Part shown: piece after piece, positions 11,395-22,690 of the stretch
Layout of the letters: each line of letters starts with the position of its first letter
Position numbering within the stretch: position 1 is the stretch's first letter
Source: Posidonia oceanica
Lineage: Eukaryota; Streptophyta; Magnoliopsida; Alismatales; Posidoniaceae
Assembly: GCA_037176725.1 (NCBI GenBank)
Contig: JAZBRS010000014.1
Span: 72,646,501 to 72,710,500 of the forward strand
Reading direction: 5' to 3'
Length of the DNA stretch: 64,000 bases
Made by a program: the position numbers and the translations under genes
The notes under the pieces: generated by a model
What the model was told of the DNA's origin: nothing
The model's input: the letters and a program-made list of their open reading frames with translations, nothing else
The model's database searches: none

Positions 11395-12571
11395 TCTTTG
11401 ATCTCCTGGAGTCAGGGAACAGGGGGCGCCAGGTGTGATCTCGTTGATGGGCTAGAGTCTCTACACCTCAGTCATATACTCAGGGGTGCACCCTGAGCCT
11501 TTTGCAACCGCGATGTCTGTTGACTGCACTCCATGCTGCATCAGGTTAGCTAGCTCTATTGTAGAAGTTGTTGAATTGAGAGGATAGGGCTGCAGGAGCC
11601 TAGGCATTGTGCTATCAACAAAGGTGCCCTGCTGGAAGCCAAATTGCCGCATGACTTGGATAGGGTGGTATTCCACACCTACGCTGAACCCTGGCAGCAC
11701 AACAAGTCGCATGTCACGGGTGCTGAAGAAGACAGTGAATGGTTCAGCAGTCGATGGGATGATACGCCCAGTTACTGCATCATCTGCTAGCTTTGACAGC
11801 TTCTTGTATTCTTCCGGGACGCTCTTGATAGTCTTGGCATGGCCGTTATTACAGTATGTTTCGATGGCATGCCTCTGGGAGCGCAGAATATCCATCTCTA
11901 GGTGTTCGGCTAGCCAAATCTGTATTAGGGCCCTACAACCGTAGAAGTGGCGGCAGCGGTGTGAGACGCAGTCCAGTCCACAGTAGGTCTCTGCCAGGGC
12001 GACTGGTGCCAGGTCAATCTGCTAGGTCACCATAGCGAGCGCAATCTCAGCGACCTCGATTGCAACTGTCATCCGGTCGTGGCTGAAAATTAGCTCCGGG
12101 GGTAACAAAACCCCAGAGCCACAACTCATCTTCGAGTTCAGCACGCTTCTCGGCAACTTCATCAAAGTATTCTAGGTGGAGCATGGGCGCAGGCTCATTG
12201 GTGCAGACTAATCTTTGCTGGCAATCCACTGTGGAGAGTCCAGTTAGCTAGCTCAAAACTGTGGCATAGCCGTCATGCCTCATGAACACAGCCGGTCCCA
12301 TGATATTGGAGAAGCCGCAGATTCGGCGTACTTCCTCCAGCGTAGGCGTTAGCTCTGTTCTGCCGAAGCGGAAAACATGATGCGTGGGCTTCCAGAATCT
12401 TGCAATAGCACATAGGAGATGTCGGCTCACCTCTACATCAGCAGCCCTCAGAAGCTTGGACGGTATGCCCCATGTATGCAACCTCTCACGGTCACCTTCG
12501 GTGAGCTCACCGATCCACTTTCGAAGAGTGTCGGAGTAATGCATCGGGGTTACCAAGGTGGGGAAACCCAT
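11395..12571 (-). pseudogene. Captured plant-mobile-domain-like (DUF7745-type) ORF of element F
   Basis: This encoded a protein of about 400 residues homologous to the one at 51890-53092. Visible pieces in order are an N-terminal part starting MGFPTLVTP with LTEGDRERL, FWKPTHHVFRFGRTELTP and EVRRICGFS, then a middle part with EPAPMLHLEYFDEVAEKR, and a C-terminal part with LPGFSVGVEYHPIQVMRQFGF and GCTPEYMTEV. This layout resembles the plant mobile domain / DUF7745 proteins common in plant genomes; the family assignment is from memory of conserved phrases. It lies between integrase and the PPT, in the same orientation as pol. Premature stops and at least one frameshift break it. The start is placed at the ATG that D shares; an ATG eight codons upstream is also open. 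Confidence 0.72.
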
Positions 12572-12913
12572 TGCGTAGAGGGAGAATGCAGGCAACTGTT
12601 ACAGAATCTTCCAGTACCTGTCACTAAGGCTGTGGATCATTAGATCATACAGGCATATAATCACAGGTTGATAAAGAAGCAGATTTCGAAGCTAGTAAAG
12701 CAGTTCAACATGTTCAACAGTTAGCATTCAAAACAAAGAGACTAAGCACATTCAAGCAAAGGGGATTCCGCCTGCACAGGAAAGAGCTGGTAGGGACTCT
12801 GGACCAGCGTAGCTCGAAGGAGGTCAACATGTGCTCGGTAAGAGTACTGTCTCAGTGCTGAGGCAAGTCTTGCAGAGCGGAATGATAGAAGAAAAGGAGC
12901 AATTCGTGATGCA
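12572..12913 (-). other. Spacer of element F between the solo LTR and the DUF7745-type ORF
   Basis: This is non-coding sequence upstream of the captured ORF on the minus strand. It corresponds to part of the 51180-51889 region of D. No promoter, intron border or further ORF is convincing here. Confidence 0.5.
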
Positions 12914-12918
12914 GATAT
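12914..12918. repeat. Target-site duplication of solo LTR C, left copy (GATAT)
   Basis: It is identical to 16208-16212 on the other side of the solo LTR. Five base pairs is the usual Ty3/Gypsy target-site length. Confidence 0.9.
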
Positions 12919-15900
12919 TGTAGTAATCTTGAATTCTGATTGTCCATGCACGATGCCAAAGCTCGCGTGCACCGATCAAAATAGGCTCACTATATGCGGC
13001 TGGATCTGAGGGAAAAAACTCAACTCGGAAATGCTGGCAAAAAAAAGAAAAAGAAAAGATAAGACAAATTGGAGTCGCCACCAGGTCTATTGAATTGAGA
13101 GATAGGGAAAACCGAGGGTAATGCATGAAAAGACATGTAAAACCAGATGCAAAGAAGGAGCAAAGGGATGCAATGCGATACAATGCAATGCTATGCTATG
13201 ACTCGAGCCTAGGATAAAGGAAAGGTCGATGCGAGCCAAGAGAAAGGGCAAGGACTCCTGTTACGCACGGGGAAGGTGTTAGGCACCCCCGATACGTTCG
13301 AGAGTCGGTCTTTCTTAGGCAATCTTGCGCTCTAATGCAGGGAATTGCTAGCCTAATGCCTAGATGCAAGGAATGTCAGCTTACCATGCATGGGAAATAA
13401 ACGTGCTATCCATGTGCTCAGCAACGCTGCTAGTGTTCTGAACCGGGCCAACCCTGGCTCGTGAGAACTCCTATGCAGTAAGCATCATAGCCCTAATGCA
13501 AATGTAGGCGATAAAACAAAACTGCGGGGAAAACCAGGCAATGCAAACGACATGCAAGGGATAAAGCAAAAGCAGGCGTGGAATGCATGCATGGGGGTTG
13601 CGGTACAAACAAAAGCAATAAAACACGGAAAACGACGAATCAGCCAACTGCAAGCGTTGGACGCTGGCAACTCAGGCATCCAACGTTGGATGCTGGCATT
13701 GCTGGTGTCCAACACCTGCTGAAGGTAGATAGCATGCAAGTTTTGGAAAAGATGCATTCTAGCTATATAGATGCAATACAGATGCAGAAATGTAGCTAGA
13801 TGGGTGCAAGACATGCAGGGCTAACATGGCAACAAGACAAGAGTAGATTCAGAGCAAGAGGCAAGCTAAGATCAAGAACCAAAGCAAGCAGGGTGTTGGA
13901 CGCCTGTGGGCATGGCATCCAACGTTAGACGCTAGAGAGACTGGCGTCCAACATAGGTCAGAAGACAGCAAACTAGATAAGCAAATAGAGGGCAAATAAG
14001 AAATGGGGACATGCATTTGGGCTGCTGGAGACAAGCATAGACTAAGCATACAAGCATGGGAGGCATAAGAAACCAAAAGAACAATACCTACAGCATGTGC
14101 CAGGCTAGAGGCACAACCAGGACGTTGGACGCGAGCTGGACCGACGTCCAATGTTGGACGCCTGGACCAGCAGCGTACAACGCCTTGGGAGGCACAAACA
14201 CAAAAAAAAAATGCAAAAAAGGCATACAATCTAAAGGAGCTATAGAATAATTGCTATGAAGGCTAGGCAAGCATATAAACACAGGAAACATGCAAGCATA
14301 TAGATCAGAGCATCATGCAAACTAAAAAGAACAAGGCAGAGGAGCAGGGACGTTAGACGCTGCTAGCAGCAGCGTCTAACGTTGGACGCTGAAGCTCCCA
14401 GCGTCCAATACCTGCAGAATGCAAACTCACCTGCACTAAGGGGGAGCTCGGCTCTAAACCCCACCTAGTATGCATGCAAACTACTGAAGACATGCTAGAA
14501 TAGGAAAGGAGCATTCACCAAGCATTCAATCCATGATAAGTAAAAAGGCAAGAGCATGCAAAGGAATAAAAGGTAAAAAAGCTAAGAAAAATAGCATGCA
14601 ACTTAAAAGGAGGCTAGCAGACCTAAACATGGTTGCCATAGGGGCCAGGCATCTCTAAGCATACATGGATCATGCATAGACAACAAAAGTAGGCAAGGTG
14701 CAAGCATGGTAGCAAGTTAAAGCTAACAGGCATGTTGGACGCTAGATGAACCAGCGTCCAACGTTGGACGCGGCTCACCCAAGCGTCCAATGCAGGCAGA
14801 CAGTAGACAGCATTAAGGCATGCAAAAATGATTCAAGCAAGCATGGAACAATCAAGTAGGCATGGCATAGCATCAGAAGACATGTAAGGAAGGCATGCAG
14901 CATGATTTATACAAAAAAAGCAAGTAATAGCAAAGCATGGCAAAGCAAAGGCAATGGCAAACAAAGCAGGGTGTTGGACGCTGGCTACTGCCGTGTCCAA
15001 CGTTGGACGCACCAGCATGGGCGTCCAACACGCTGAAGATCTCTCTGGCCAAGAATCACGGCCAAATGGATCCAAAGCTCCAGGAAAGCTTGCTAATAAG
15101 CAAGAGTGATCGACAACAAGCATGGTGGTATGCTTGGTGCCAAGATTAGGCGGGTGGATTGCTCCACCCACCTCCTCCTCCTCATCGCCGGAAAACCAAG
15201 CGATGGAGGGGTGTGTGCTGTGCAAACAAGCATGGAAAGCATGGGGAAACACTCAACCTATCATGCATGAGCTACGAGGATAGAAAACTAACCTGTGCGC
15301 GGCCTGGAACAGCGTGTCGACCTCTTTCACCGGTGCTGCGGAAGTGGCGGCAGGGCTGACTCCGACAAGCTTGCTTGACCGGCTAGGGGCACGAGAGGGG
15401 GCGGCGAAAGGTCCAGAGTGAAGATGGATCTTTGGTCTATGCTCTGGAGGTGGAGAATTGCAAAGGGGGTGGCTGTGCTGGTCTGTGCGTTGTGAGGAAG
15501 GAGGGTGTTTGGTGCTGGTTTTGTGCATGGGTGCATGGGTTCTGCTGCAAATGGCAGTGGCTCAGAGGGGAATTGCAGGTGATGGCAGGTTGTGGCAGAG
15601 GCTTTGCATGTGAGGAAGGCACGAGGGATGGCAGGAGCTTGGCAGGGGCATGTCAGACGGCCAGCAGAGGGTCGGTGGTGGCTGACAAGCGCGGCTGATG
15701 GTAGTGAGGGCCGAGAGAGCGGGAAATCAGCTGAGGAAGAAGAGATGGGTAGTAACTCGGCCTTGGAATGTAGTGGATGACGTGGAGTGCAAGAGGGGAC
15801 AGCTAGTAAATGCGGGGAGGCGGTGGTTTGGACGGGAGGTGAGCAGAAGGGGGTAGAGCAGTCGCTGCTACAACCGAGCCGTTGGACGCTGGAGCAGGAG

Positions 15901-16207
15901 GCGTCCAACGTTGGACGCTAGCACAGAGTGCGTCCAACATTGGACGCTAGCATAGGACGCGTCCAACGTTGGACGCTGCCTATTCTAGTGTACAACACAC
16001 CCAGTTGGCAAAAGCTGCAAAGGGCTTGGGCTTGGGCTCAAAAAAGGGTTAAAAAGGTGCAAAAAGGCTAGGGTTGGGTTTAGGCAAGGTTTTAGGTGGA
16101 AACGGGTTAGAAATGGGTTAGGTTTGAAAAAGAGTGCCATTCCAGCATCCACACGGGCCTGCAGGAGAAAACACCCACTTCCAGCCTGTCAAAATGGGGT
16201 GTCTACA
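12919..16207 (-). mobile_element. Solo LTR C (3289 bp) with target-site duplication
   Basis: On the minus strand it starts TGTAGACACCCCATTTTGAC at 16207 and ends TTACTACA at 12919. It is flanked by perfect 5-bp direct repeats GATAT (12914-12918 and 16208-16212), and neither a PBS nor a PPT adjoins it. That is the signature of LTR-LTR recombination. The terminal segment (GTGCACGCGAGCTTTGGCAT type) and the hairpin block at 13269-13290 relate it to families 1 and 2, but the body is distinct and contains seven islands built on GCGTCCAACGTTGGACGC. A C-rich 193-codon frame at 15327-15908 (minus) has no recognised domain. Confidence 0.92.
13654..16000. repeat. Seven palindromic islands in solo LTR C
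   Basis: Islands of about 60 bp lie at 13654-13716, 13892-13955, 14121-14183, 14348-14414, 14731-14795, 14970-15033 and 15879-16000. Each reads GTTGGACGC, a 10-16 nt spacer, then GCGTCCAACGTTGGACGC (or a near variant), a spacer, then GCGTCCAA. It is thus two hairpins joined by a central 18-bp palindrome. The last island is extended to three centres. Start-to-start distances are 238, 229, 227, 383, 239 and 909 bp, suggesting an underlying module of about 230 bp. Confidence 0.88.
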
Positions 16208-16212
16208 GATAT
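16208..16212. repeat. Target-site duplication of solo LTR C, right copy (GATAT)
   Basis: It pairs with 12914-12918 and marks the insertion point of C within the non-coding region downstream of integrase in F. Confidence 0.9.
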
Positions 16213-17292
16213 ATGCATGATTTATGATTGATGTGCGTTGCCCTCAGCATATAGAGTGCTTAGCGCCTGCTGTAGAGGAAGAGAGTGGTCCCTGACTCAT
16301 TGGACTCTACTTAAACTCCTAACTTGTTGGTGGCACTCCAAAAAGGGTGTTGGTGGTACTTGGGTGGTGGTGTAGTGAGGACAGGCTCCATGCCAAATTC
16401 TCGAGAACCTACATCTACTCTTTTCATCCTCATTTTTTTAATTTCTTTTGCTCCCACGTAGGTGTGTAGGTTTCCCTTATCCTTCGCTTGGAGGTAATGG
16501 ACACCTGGTTTGAGGCAGGGGAGCTGCTGCTAGACAAGCGTGGCTAGGCCCCATGTGATTGTAGATTCTACAGACTTGAACTTTGATTCCTCTCTAAGAT
16601 AAGTAAAAGGGGTGGGATCACGCTGCTTGCCTTTATTTCTAAGGTTGACTTTTGTCCCCTTTCCTTTGTTTGTCTTTTTTCTCTTTTCTTTTTCCTTTTT
16701 TTTTTATTTTCTTTTTTTTGGCTCGTAGGTTTCCGCTGTCCCTGACTTAGAGGTAATGGGCACCTGGTTTGAGACAGGGGGCTAGGCCTTGTAGGTCTAG
16801 TAGATTCCCAGGTGCGAATTTTGAATCCTCTCCAAGGCAAATTGGAGGGACAGGGTTGTACTGCACACCTCTATCTCTAGGGCCGACTTCTGTCTTCGCC
16901 TTCTGTTCTTTTTCAATTTTGTGCCCACGCTTAGACATGTATTCTTTTCTAGCTCATGCTCTTGCTCACACCCTAGCATTTTATCTCCCTCTGGAGGTGT
17001 AAGTCCTAGGGGATTTGGGCATTTCGCCTGTACTCATTGAGTGGTGGCTCCCTCACTAGCTAGGACATCTAAGTAGTGTCAGGTGAGGTAGGGTAGACTC
17101 CTTCCAAAGCAGGCAAGCACTTCCGATTTCATCATCGGGCTGATTGTAATGCATGATGATTTTTTTTTTGATTTGATTTTTTTTTGAATGAGATATGCTT
17201 GAAAGATGAGAAATGCATGGAGATGTACAAAGGTGAAAATGCATGGGACAAGACAGAGAAAATGGGATCTGCAAGGCGAGGGTCGCTCTAGG
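16213..17292 (-). other. Post-pol non-coding module of element F
   Basis: This follows the integrase stop on the minus strand. It is homologous to 50520-51180 in D and 27560-28250 in A: all contain GAGTTTGGCATGGAGCC-like and GAGGGAGCCACC-like phrases and a purine-rich GAAGGCGAAGACAGAAG stretch on the sense strand. A segment of about 250 bp is tandemly duplicated here (about 16450-16660 and 16725-16900). Short lysine/arginine-rich frames in it look like by-products of purine richness. Confidence 0.65.
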
Positions 17293-18656
17293 CTACTGAT
17301 AGTACTTCTTGAGGTAGCATGAGTTGACCGGCTTTGCCTGCCCGACTTGGTTCATGTCCTCAACAACTGCAGCGCTGCCAGAGAATGTTTGCTTGACCAC
17401 AAAGGGACCGTGCCAGTTGGGTCGAAATTTGCCTCGATCGTCAGGTAGGTGAATGGCTTGCAGAATGAGATCCCATGGCTGGAAGCTTCTGGGCTGAACT
17501 TTCTTCAAGTATGCTCTATCCATCCGCTTCTGGTAACAATGAGCATTGTGCATAGCTTGCAGTTGGTGCTCGTCAATTAGGTTCAGCTGGACGTAGCGGT
17601 CTTCGACCCATTCTGCCTCCTCCAGCTCATCTTCTTGTAGGATCCGCATTGAGGGGATCTCTACTTCGATGGGCAGCACCGCCTCCATGTTGTACGCTAG
17701 TGAGTACGGGGTGGTTCCTGTCGTGGTTCGGACTGATGTCTTGTACACCAAGAGTGCGTACGGAAGCTTGTCATGCTAGTCCTTGTGGGTTTCTGCCATC
17801 TTCTTCATGATCTTCACAATGTTCTTGTTGGCAGACTCCACTACTCCATTCATCTGCGGCCAATAGGGTGAGGACCTGTGATGCTTTATCTTGAGGTTCT
17901 GCAGGTACTCCTTGATCCTCTTGGCGATGAAATTCGTGCCGTTATCAGAGATGAGGGAGTGTGGGACCCCATACCGGGAGACGATGTTGTTTTTGATGAA
18001 TTTCTCTGTCATCACGGCTGTGACAGCCTTGTAAGAGGCAGCTTTCACTCACTTAGTGAAGTAGTCGATCGCCATTAGAATGAAGCGATGACCATTTGAA
18101 GCAGCAGGATGTATAGCACCGATGACATCAATCCCCCAGGTGGAGAAGGGCCCTGGCGATGACATATTGTGCAGCTACTGTGGGGGAGCACGAATAAAGT
18201 TTCCATGGATTTGGCAGTTATGGCATCTACGCACAAACTGGCAATAGTCTGCCTCCATGCTTGACCAGAAGTAGCCTTGGAGCATGATCTTCTTGGCCAA
18301 CAGCATGCCGTTCATATGAGGGCCGTAGGTCCCTGCTAGTACTTGAAGCATCAGCATGTCAGCCTCCGACTTGTTTAGGTAGCATAGGAGCATCTGATTG
18401 TATGATCTTCTGTATAGCTGCCCGGCTCCTAACACATACTTCGACGCCAGACGCGCTGAAGTTCTTCTATCTGCTGTTGAGGTGCCACGCGGGAGGCTGC
18501 CAGATTCCAGGAAGGCCTTGATGTCATGGTACCATGGTTGTTCTTCTGCTGGATCTGCCTCTTCTATGCTCACGCAGTGCGCAGGCTGCTCCATGCAGGT
18601 AATTGATACATCCACTGCACGGTCTTCAGGTATGTTGAGCCAGGATGCCAAGGTTG
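17293..18656 (-). pseudogene. Element F pol, 3' part: RNase H end and integrase
   Basis: Reading leftwards on the minus strand it gives the end of RNase H, a linker with IEEADPAEEQPWYHDI, the integrase zinc-binding HHCC region (GPHMNGMLLAKK...CQFVRRCHNCQ), the catalytic core with LISDNGTNF and MNGVVESANKN, and a C-terminal part ending CYLKKYYQ before a stop. Integrase inserts the element DNA into chromosomes. Premature stops occur at conserved positions, including a Trp codon changed to a stop in HKDWYDK (near 17776) and another at 18049. The reading frame is interrupted at 18656 by element A and continues at 62679. Confidence 0.9.
18652..18656. repeat. Target-site duplication of element A, left copy (GGTTG)
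   Basis: It is identical to 62679-62683. Taking out one copy together with element A brings the RNase H reading frame of F back into register, which proves the insertion. Confidence 0.95.
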
Positions 18657-18769
18657 TGTAGACACCCCATTTTGACATGCTCAATTGGTGGTTATCTTTG
18701 AAACCCTTTTCCAAGCCCAAAACAGCACCCATTTTCACTCCTAAACCCTAGGTCAAACCCTAGGTTAGC

Positions 18770-19600
18770 AAGCCAAGCCCAAGCCCAAGCCCTTCTCCTT
18801 CTTTCTTTTCTTCTTTTCTTTTCCTTCTTTTTCTTCTTCTTCTCCCTTCTTTCTTTTTTCTCTCTTTCTTCCCTTCTTTTTCTCCTTTTCCACCCCTTTT
18901 TTTCCAAGCCCAAGCCCACCTTTCTTCTCTTTTCTTTTTTCTTCTTCTTTCCTCTTTCTTTCTTTCTTCCTTTCCTTCTTTTTCTCCTTCTTTTTCCTTT
19001 ATTTCTTTTTCCACTCTAGCAGCACCTTCTCCTCCTCACCTCTTCTCTTTCTTTTATTTTATTTTATTATTTTTTTCTTTTTCTTTCTCTCCTTCCTTCC
19101 CTTCCTTCCCCTCCTCTTTTTCTTTCTTTTCTATTTTTCTTTCCACCTTCAGCCTAGTCCAACTGCCCCTTCTCTTTTTTTTACTTCTTTTTCTTTTTTG
19201 GGCCCAGCCCATTTCCACCACTTTTCTTCTCTTTTCTTTTTTTCTTTTGTCCTCCTTCTTTCTTTCTCCCTTTCTTTCCTTTTCATTTTTACTTTTTTTC
19301 TTCCTCCTTTCTCGGGCTCGGCCTAGCAGCCCTTTCCTTTTCTTTCTTTCTTTTTTTTATTTCTTCCTCGGGCTCGGCCCGTTATCTCCTTCCTCCTTCT
19401 CCTTCTGTTTTTCTCTCTTTCTTTCTTTTCCTTTTTCTCCCGCCATCTGCCACCTCGTCCTTCCAGTTGATTCCTCCTCCTTCTTATCCCTTCTTCTTCC
19501 TTCTTATCCTCCCTCCCTCACTTCACCACTTACTCATCCTCAGTTCACCACTTACTTCACTAACTTCCCACTCAAAATCCTCCTCTAAACCCGCTCACAC
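18770..19600 (+). repeat. Polypyrimidine tract (CT-rich) in the 5' LTR of A
   Basis: About 800 bp are almost pure C and T on the plus strand, broken by a few GGGCTCGGCCCG and AAGCCCAAGCCC words. The matching tracts in the 3' LTR are at 31050-31460 and 58290-58620. Frames full of Lys, Arg and Glu on the minus strand are by-products. Confidence 0.85.
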
Positions 19601-20157
19601 ACACACACTCATAGAACACCCTCTACATAGCCCTTTCCACTGCCGAATCCCTCCCCCACTTGCCTCAGCCCTACACCTCCCTTCCCCAGGCAATCCTATC
19701 ACACCACCGCATTTCGCAGACCCCTAGCATCTAGAATTTGCCTCCCCATCACCCTAGAACCCAAGCTTTCCCCTAGCTTCCAGTAACCAACTCCCACTGC
19801 AACTCCTTTTTCCTCGCATCCTCACGTGCCCCAGAGCCTTCCACCATCCTCCTGGAGTCACCACGATCCCAGAGAGAGATCCACAGCAGCAGAGAGAGCT
19901 ACATAGCCCCAGTTCTGTCAAAATTTCCACAGTCCACCCAAAAATTCTTTTTTCTTCTCTAGGCAGCAAAACCAGTATCTGAACGCATCTGGAGCATCCT
20001 CAGATAGCCTGCAACTCATCCAGATCACGTCGTAGCTCGCCCGGTCTCCCGTGTGCCCCTACGAGCCACCGCCGGATAGCAGCACCCACCGTACATTGCC
20101 AGCCCGATCCAACCTCCCGCGTAGGTAACCGAGCTTGTATTTAAATTCCTAGCTTGC

Positions 20158-20850
20158 ATGCGTAGCTTCCTAGCATTTTCTTTTGTCTTTTCATGCTTTA
20201 TTTCGCTTTATGAGCTTCACTGTGAGCTCTGTCATCCCTGGCGACGGCCAGCCTCCGTCGACGCCTGCTCGACGTTCCAGGCCGTTGCAGCCCTCCGTAG
20301 CTCGCCAGTAGTTCCACCTAGGCTCCAGAAGCTCACTCCGACGCCTCCCAGCAGTAGCAGCAGCTCCCAGCAACCTTGGGCCTCGCTGGACTTCTCTACA
20401 AATTTTTGTAGAGGTCGGCCGGCACCTTCCCAGCCCTCCGTGCGCTGCCCGTGCCACCAGCACCTTCGCAGCACTTGTCTGCAGCCTCCGGACCTCGTCG
20501 CAGCAGTCGCAGCCCGCCGGAACCGCCGCGCAGCAGTCTTCTTCTTCGACAATGCTCTGCAACGCCGCCACGCTCCTGGCCAGCTCCACTTCACTGGATT
20601 GCTCCCCGAGCACCGCTGGACCTCCAGCAGCTCAGCCCAGCACTGCCCTTGCGCTGCCGTTGCCTCCAGCATTCGCACCACCTCCAGCAGCTTCTACAGA
20701 GGTCCACCGAGGTCAGCAGAGCAACTTCGGCACCACCACACGCCGTTGAGACCACCGGCGCACTCCTGCGCACCACCTCCAGCTCCCTGGGCTGTCAGCT
20801 TGGCCAGCTGCCTGCCGGACCGCCACCCGTGCCCTCCTTCTCCGGCGTAG
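20158..20850 (+). CDS. Possible LTR-borne ORF, Ser/Pro/Ala-rich, unknown
   Basis: This 230-codon frame starts ATG with a hydrophobic N terminus (MRSFLAFSFVFSCFISLYEL) and continues into a Ser/Pro/Ala/Gln/Arg-rich low-complexity body. The 3' LTR copy at 59157-59963 keeps the frame open for 268 codons, with the two differing by in-frame indels (for example a 14-codon duplication). I recognise no domain. High GC and CAGC repeats depress stop frequency, so this may be chance. It is recorded because both copies stay open while the true element genes are broken. Confidence 0.2.
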   Translation: MRSFLAFSFVFSCFISLYELHCELCHPWRRPASVDACSTFQAVAALRSSPVVPPRLQKLTPTPPSSSSSSQQPWASLDFSTNFCRGRPAPSQPSVRCPCHQHLRSTCLQPPDLVAAVAARRNRRAAVFFFDNALQRRHAPGQLHFTGLLPEHRWTSSSSAQHCPCAAVASSIRTTSSSFYRGPPRSAEQLRHHHTPLRPPAHSCAPPPAPWAVSLASCLPDRHPCPPSPA

Positions 20851-22690
20851 TGCTGCAGTTGTTTGTGGAACACTGTAGCACTGTAGCTAGTTAAGTTAAA
20901 TAGTTTTAATTTAAGTTAGTTTCATGTATTGCATCTAGGCCCTTATGTTTATTTATGTTTGCATTTAGGTCCTTTTTTCAATTGAAAAGCATTTAATTCT
21001 GTATTTAAACTATATTGCATTGAAATAAAGTACTGCATGTTATTATATTTGCATTTCAGTCCAGTTCTAGCTTAAGTTATTTAAGTTTGTTTGCTGCATT
21101 GCATTTAGGCCCTTATGTTTCTTCATGTTTGCATTTAGGTCTTGCATCAATTAATCAAGCATTCAATTCAGCATTTTAACTTTATTACATTGCATTTAAA
21201 TTCTATGTTTTAGGTTATTTGCATCTAGGTCCTTAGTTAATCACAACATATGTTTTATTTTTAATTTTTTACATTACTACATTGCATTTGCATCCTTAGC
21301 TTTTAGTTTATTTGCACATTAGTCCAGCATCAGTTAATCATTCATTTAATTTGCATTTTAAACTTTATTACATTACTTTAAAACCCAGCATGTTCTGAAA
21401 ATTGCATTTAAGTCCAGTAACATGTTTACATGTAATTTAAATGTGATTTTTAAGCCTTATTGCATTGTAAATAAGTCCTGAGGGTTTTGATTATTACATT
21501 TTAGTTCAGTTTGGTTCAAACTGTGATTTAAATGTAATTTTTCAACCTTATTACATTCCAATAAAGCCTAGCAAGTTTTAAAAATTGCATTAAGGTCCTG
21601 TCTGCATCTAGGAGTCCTTTAATTGCATTCTTTTTAACTGCATTGCATTGCATGTTAATTTTGCACTTTATTAATTGCATTAAGGTCTTGCATGCATCTA
21701 AAAGCCTTGTAATTGCATTTCTAAAACTAATCTGGCATTGCATGTTAATCCTGCATTAAAATTTAATTGCATTAAGGTCTTGCCTGCATCTAGAAGTCAC
21801 TAAATGTCCTTTTTAACTTCATTGGCATTGCATTTGCATCTTGCATTTGCATATAAGCCCTGCATGCATTAATATTTTCTTTTAATATCATTTAACTGCC
21901 ATATTGTACTGCAATCATATATAACAGTCATTTTAATTGCATATTAGCTCAAAACTTAACTATTGCTTGCTTTAATTATTATCATTGCATTGCACATCAT
22001 CTGGCATGTTTTCCTGCATTGCATATAGGCCCACATGTTGCATGCATTCACATTTTTAGCCCTTCATTGCATTTAAACCCTATAGTTTTCTTTTATTGCA
22101 TATAGGTCCCTACCTTTTCCTGCATCATGCATTCTTACATTTAATGTTGCATTTAGCTTCTGCATGCATGCCATATTGCATTGCAAGTTTCTTTTTGCAT
22201 CTTAATTGTTGCATTACATACTTTTGTCACATCATTGCATGTAGGCCCCTGCAGTTTCTTAAAATTTCACTTAGGTCCCTACATTTGCATTCTTACATGC
22301 ATAGCACCTTTAAGGCATTGCATATAGTTCCCATGCATCCATTTAGGCATTGTTAGTCTCCTAACATGTAAGACACCTTACATTGCACATACATACGGCT
22401 AGTTTGCACTTAGACCCCTGCTTAATTCACTTTTTCTGGCCCTTGAGCCATCTGACTTGAAACATGAATAACTTTTGATTAGACCGTTGGATCTTCACGA
22501 TCTAGCTATCTTGGTCTTCCTGGTTGAATGATCTTTTATTCTAACCAATGTTATCTCAGATCAGGCCTCAGATCCTTAGGATAAGTCCATCTGAATCACT
22601 GCATAGCACTCATTACCTTATCATTTGCATTGCATGCATCGTTTTCGCGATCTGTTTTCTCATGCATGTAGATTAGGCTTTGTTGCCCCC

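Noticed and set aside
15327..15908. 193-codon minus-strand frame in solo LTR C as a gene.
   Set aside because: It is C-rich LTR sequence with a competing open frame on the other strand, and no recognisable domain.
18692..19014. Lys/Glu/Arg-rich frames on the minus strand (also at 30847-31274).
   Set aside because: They are the complement of the polypyrimidine tract and have no stops for compositional reasons.
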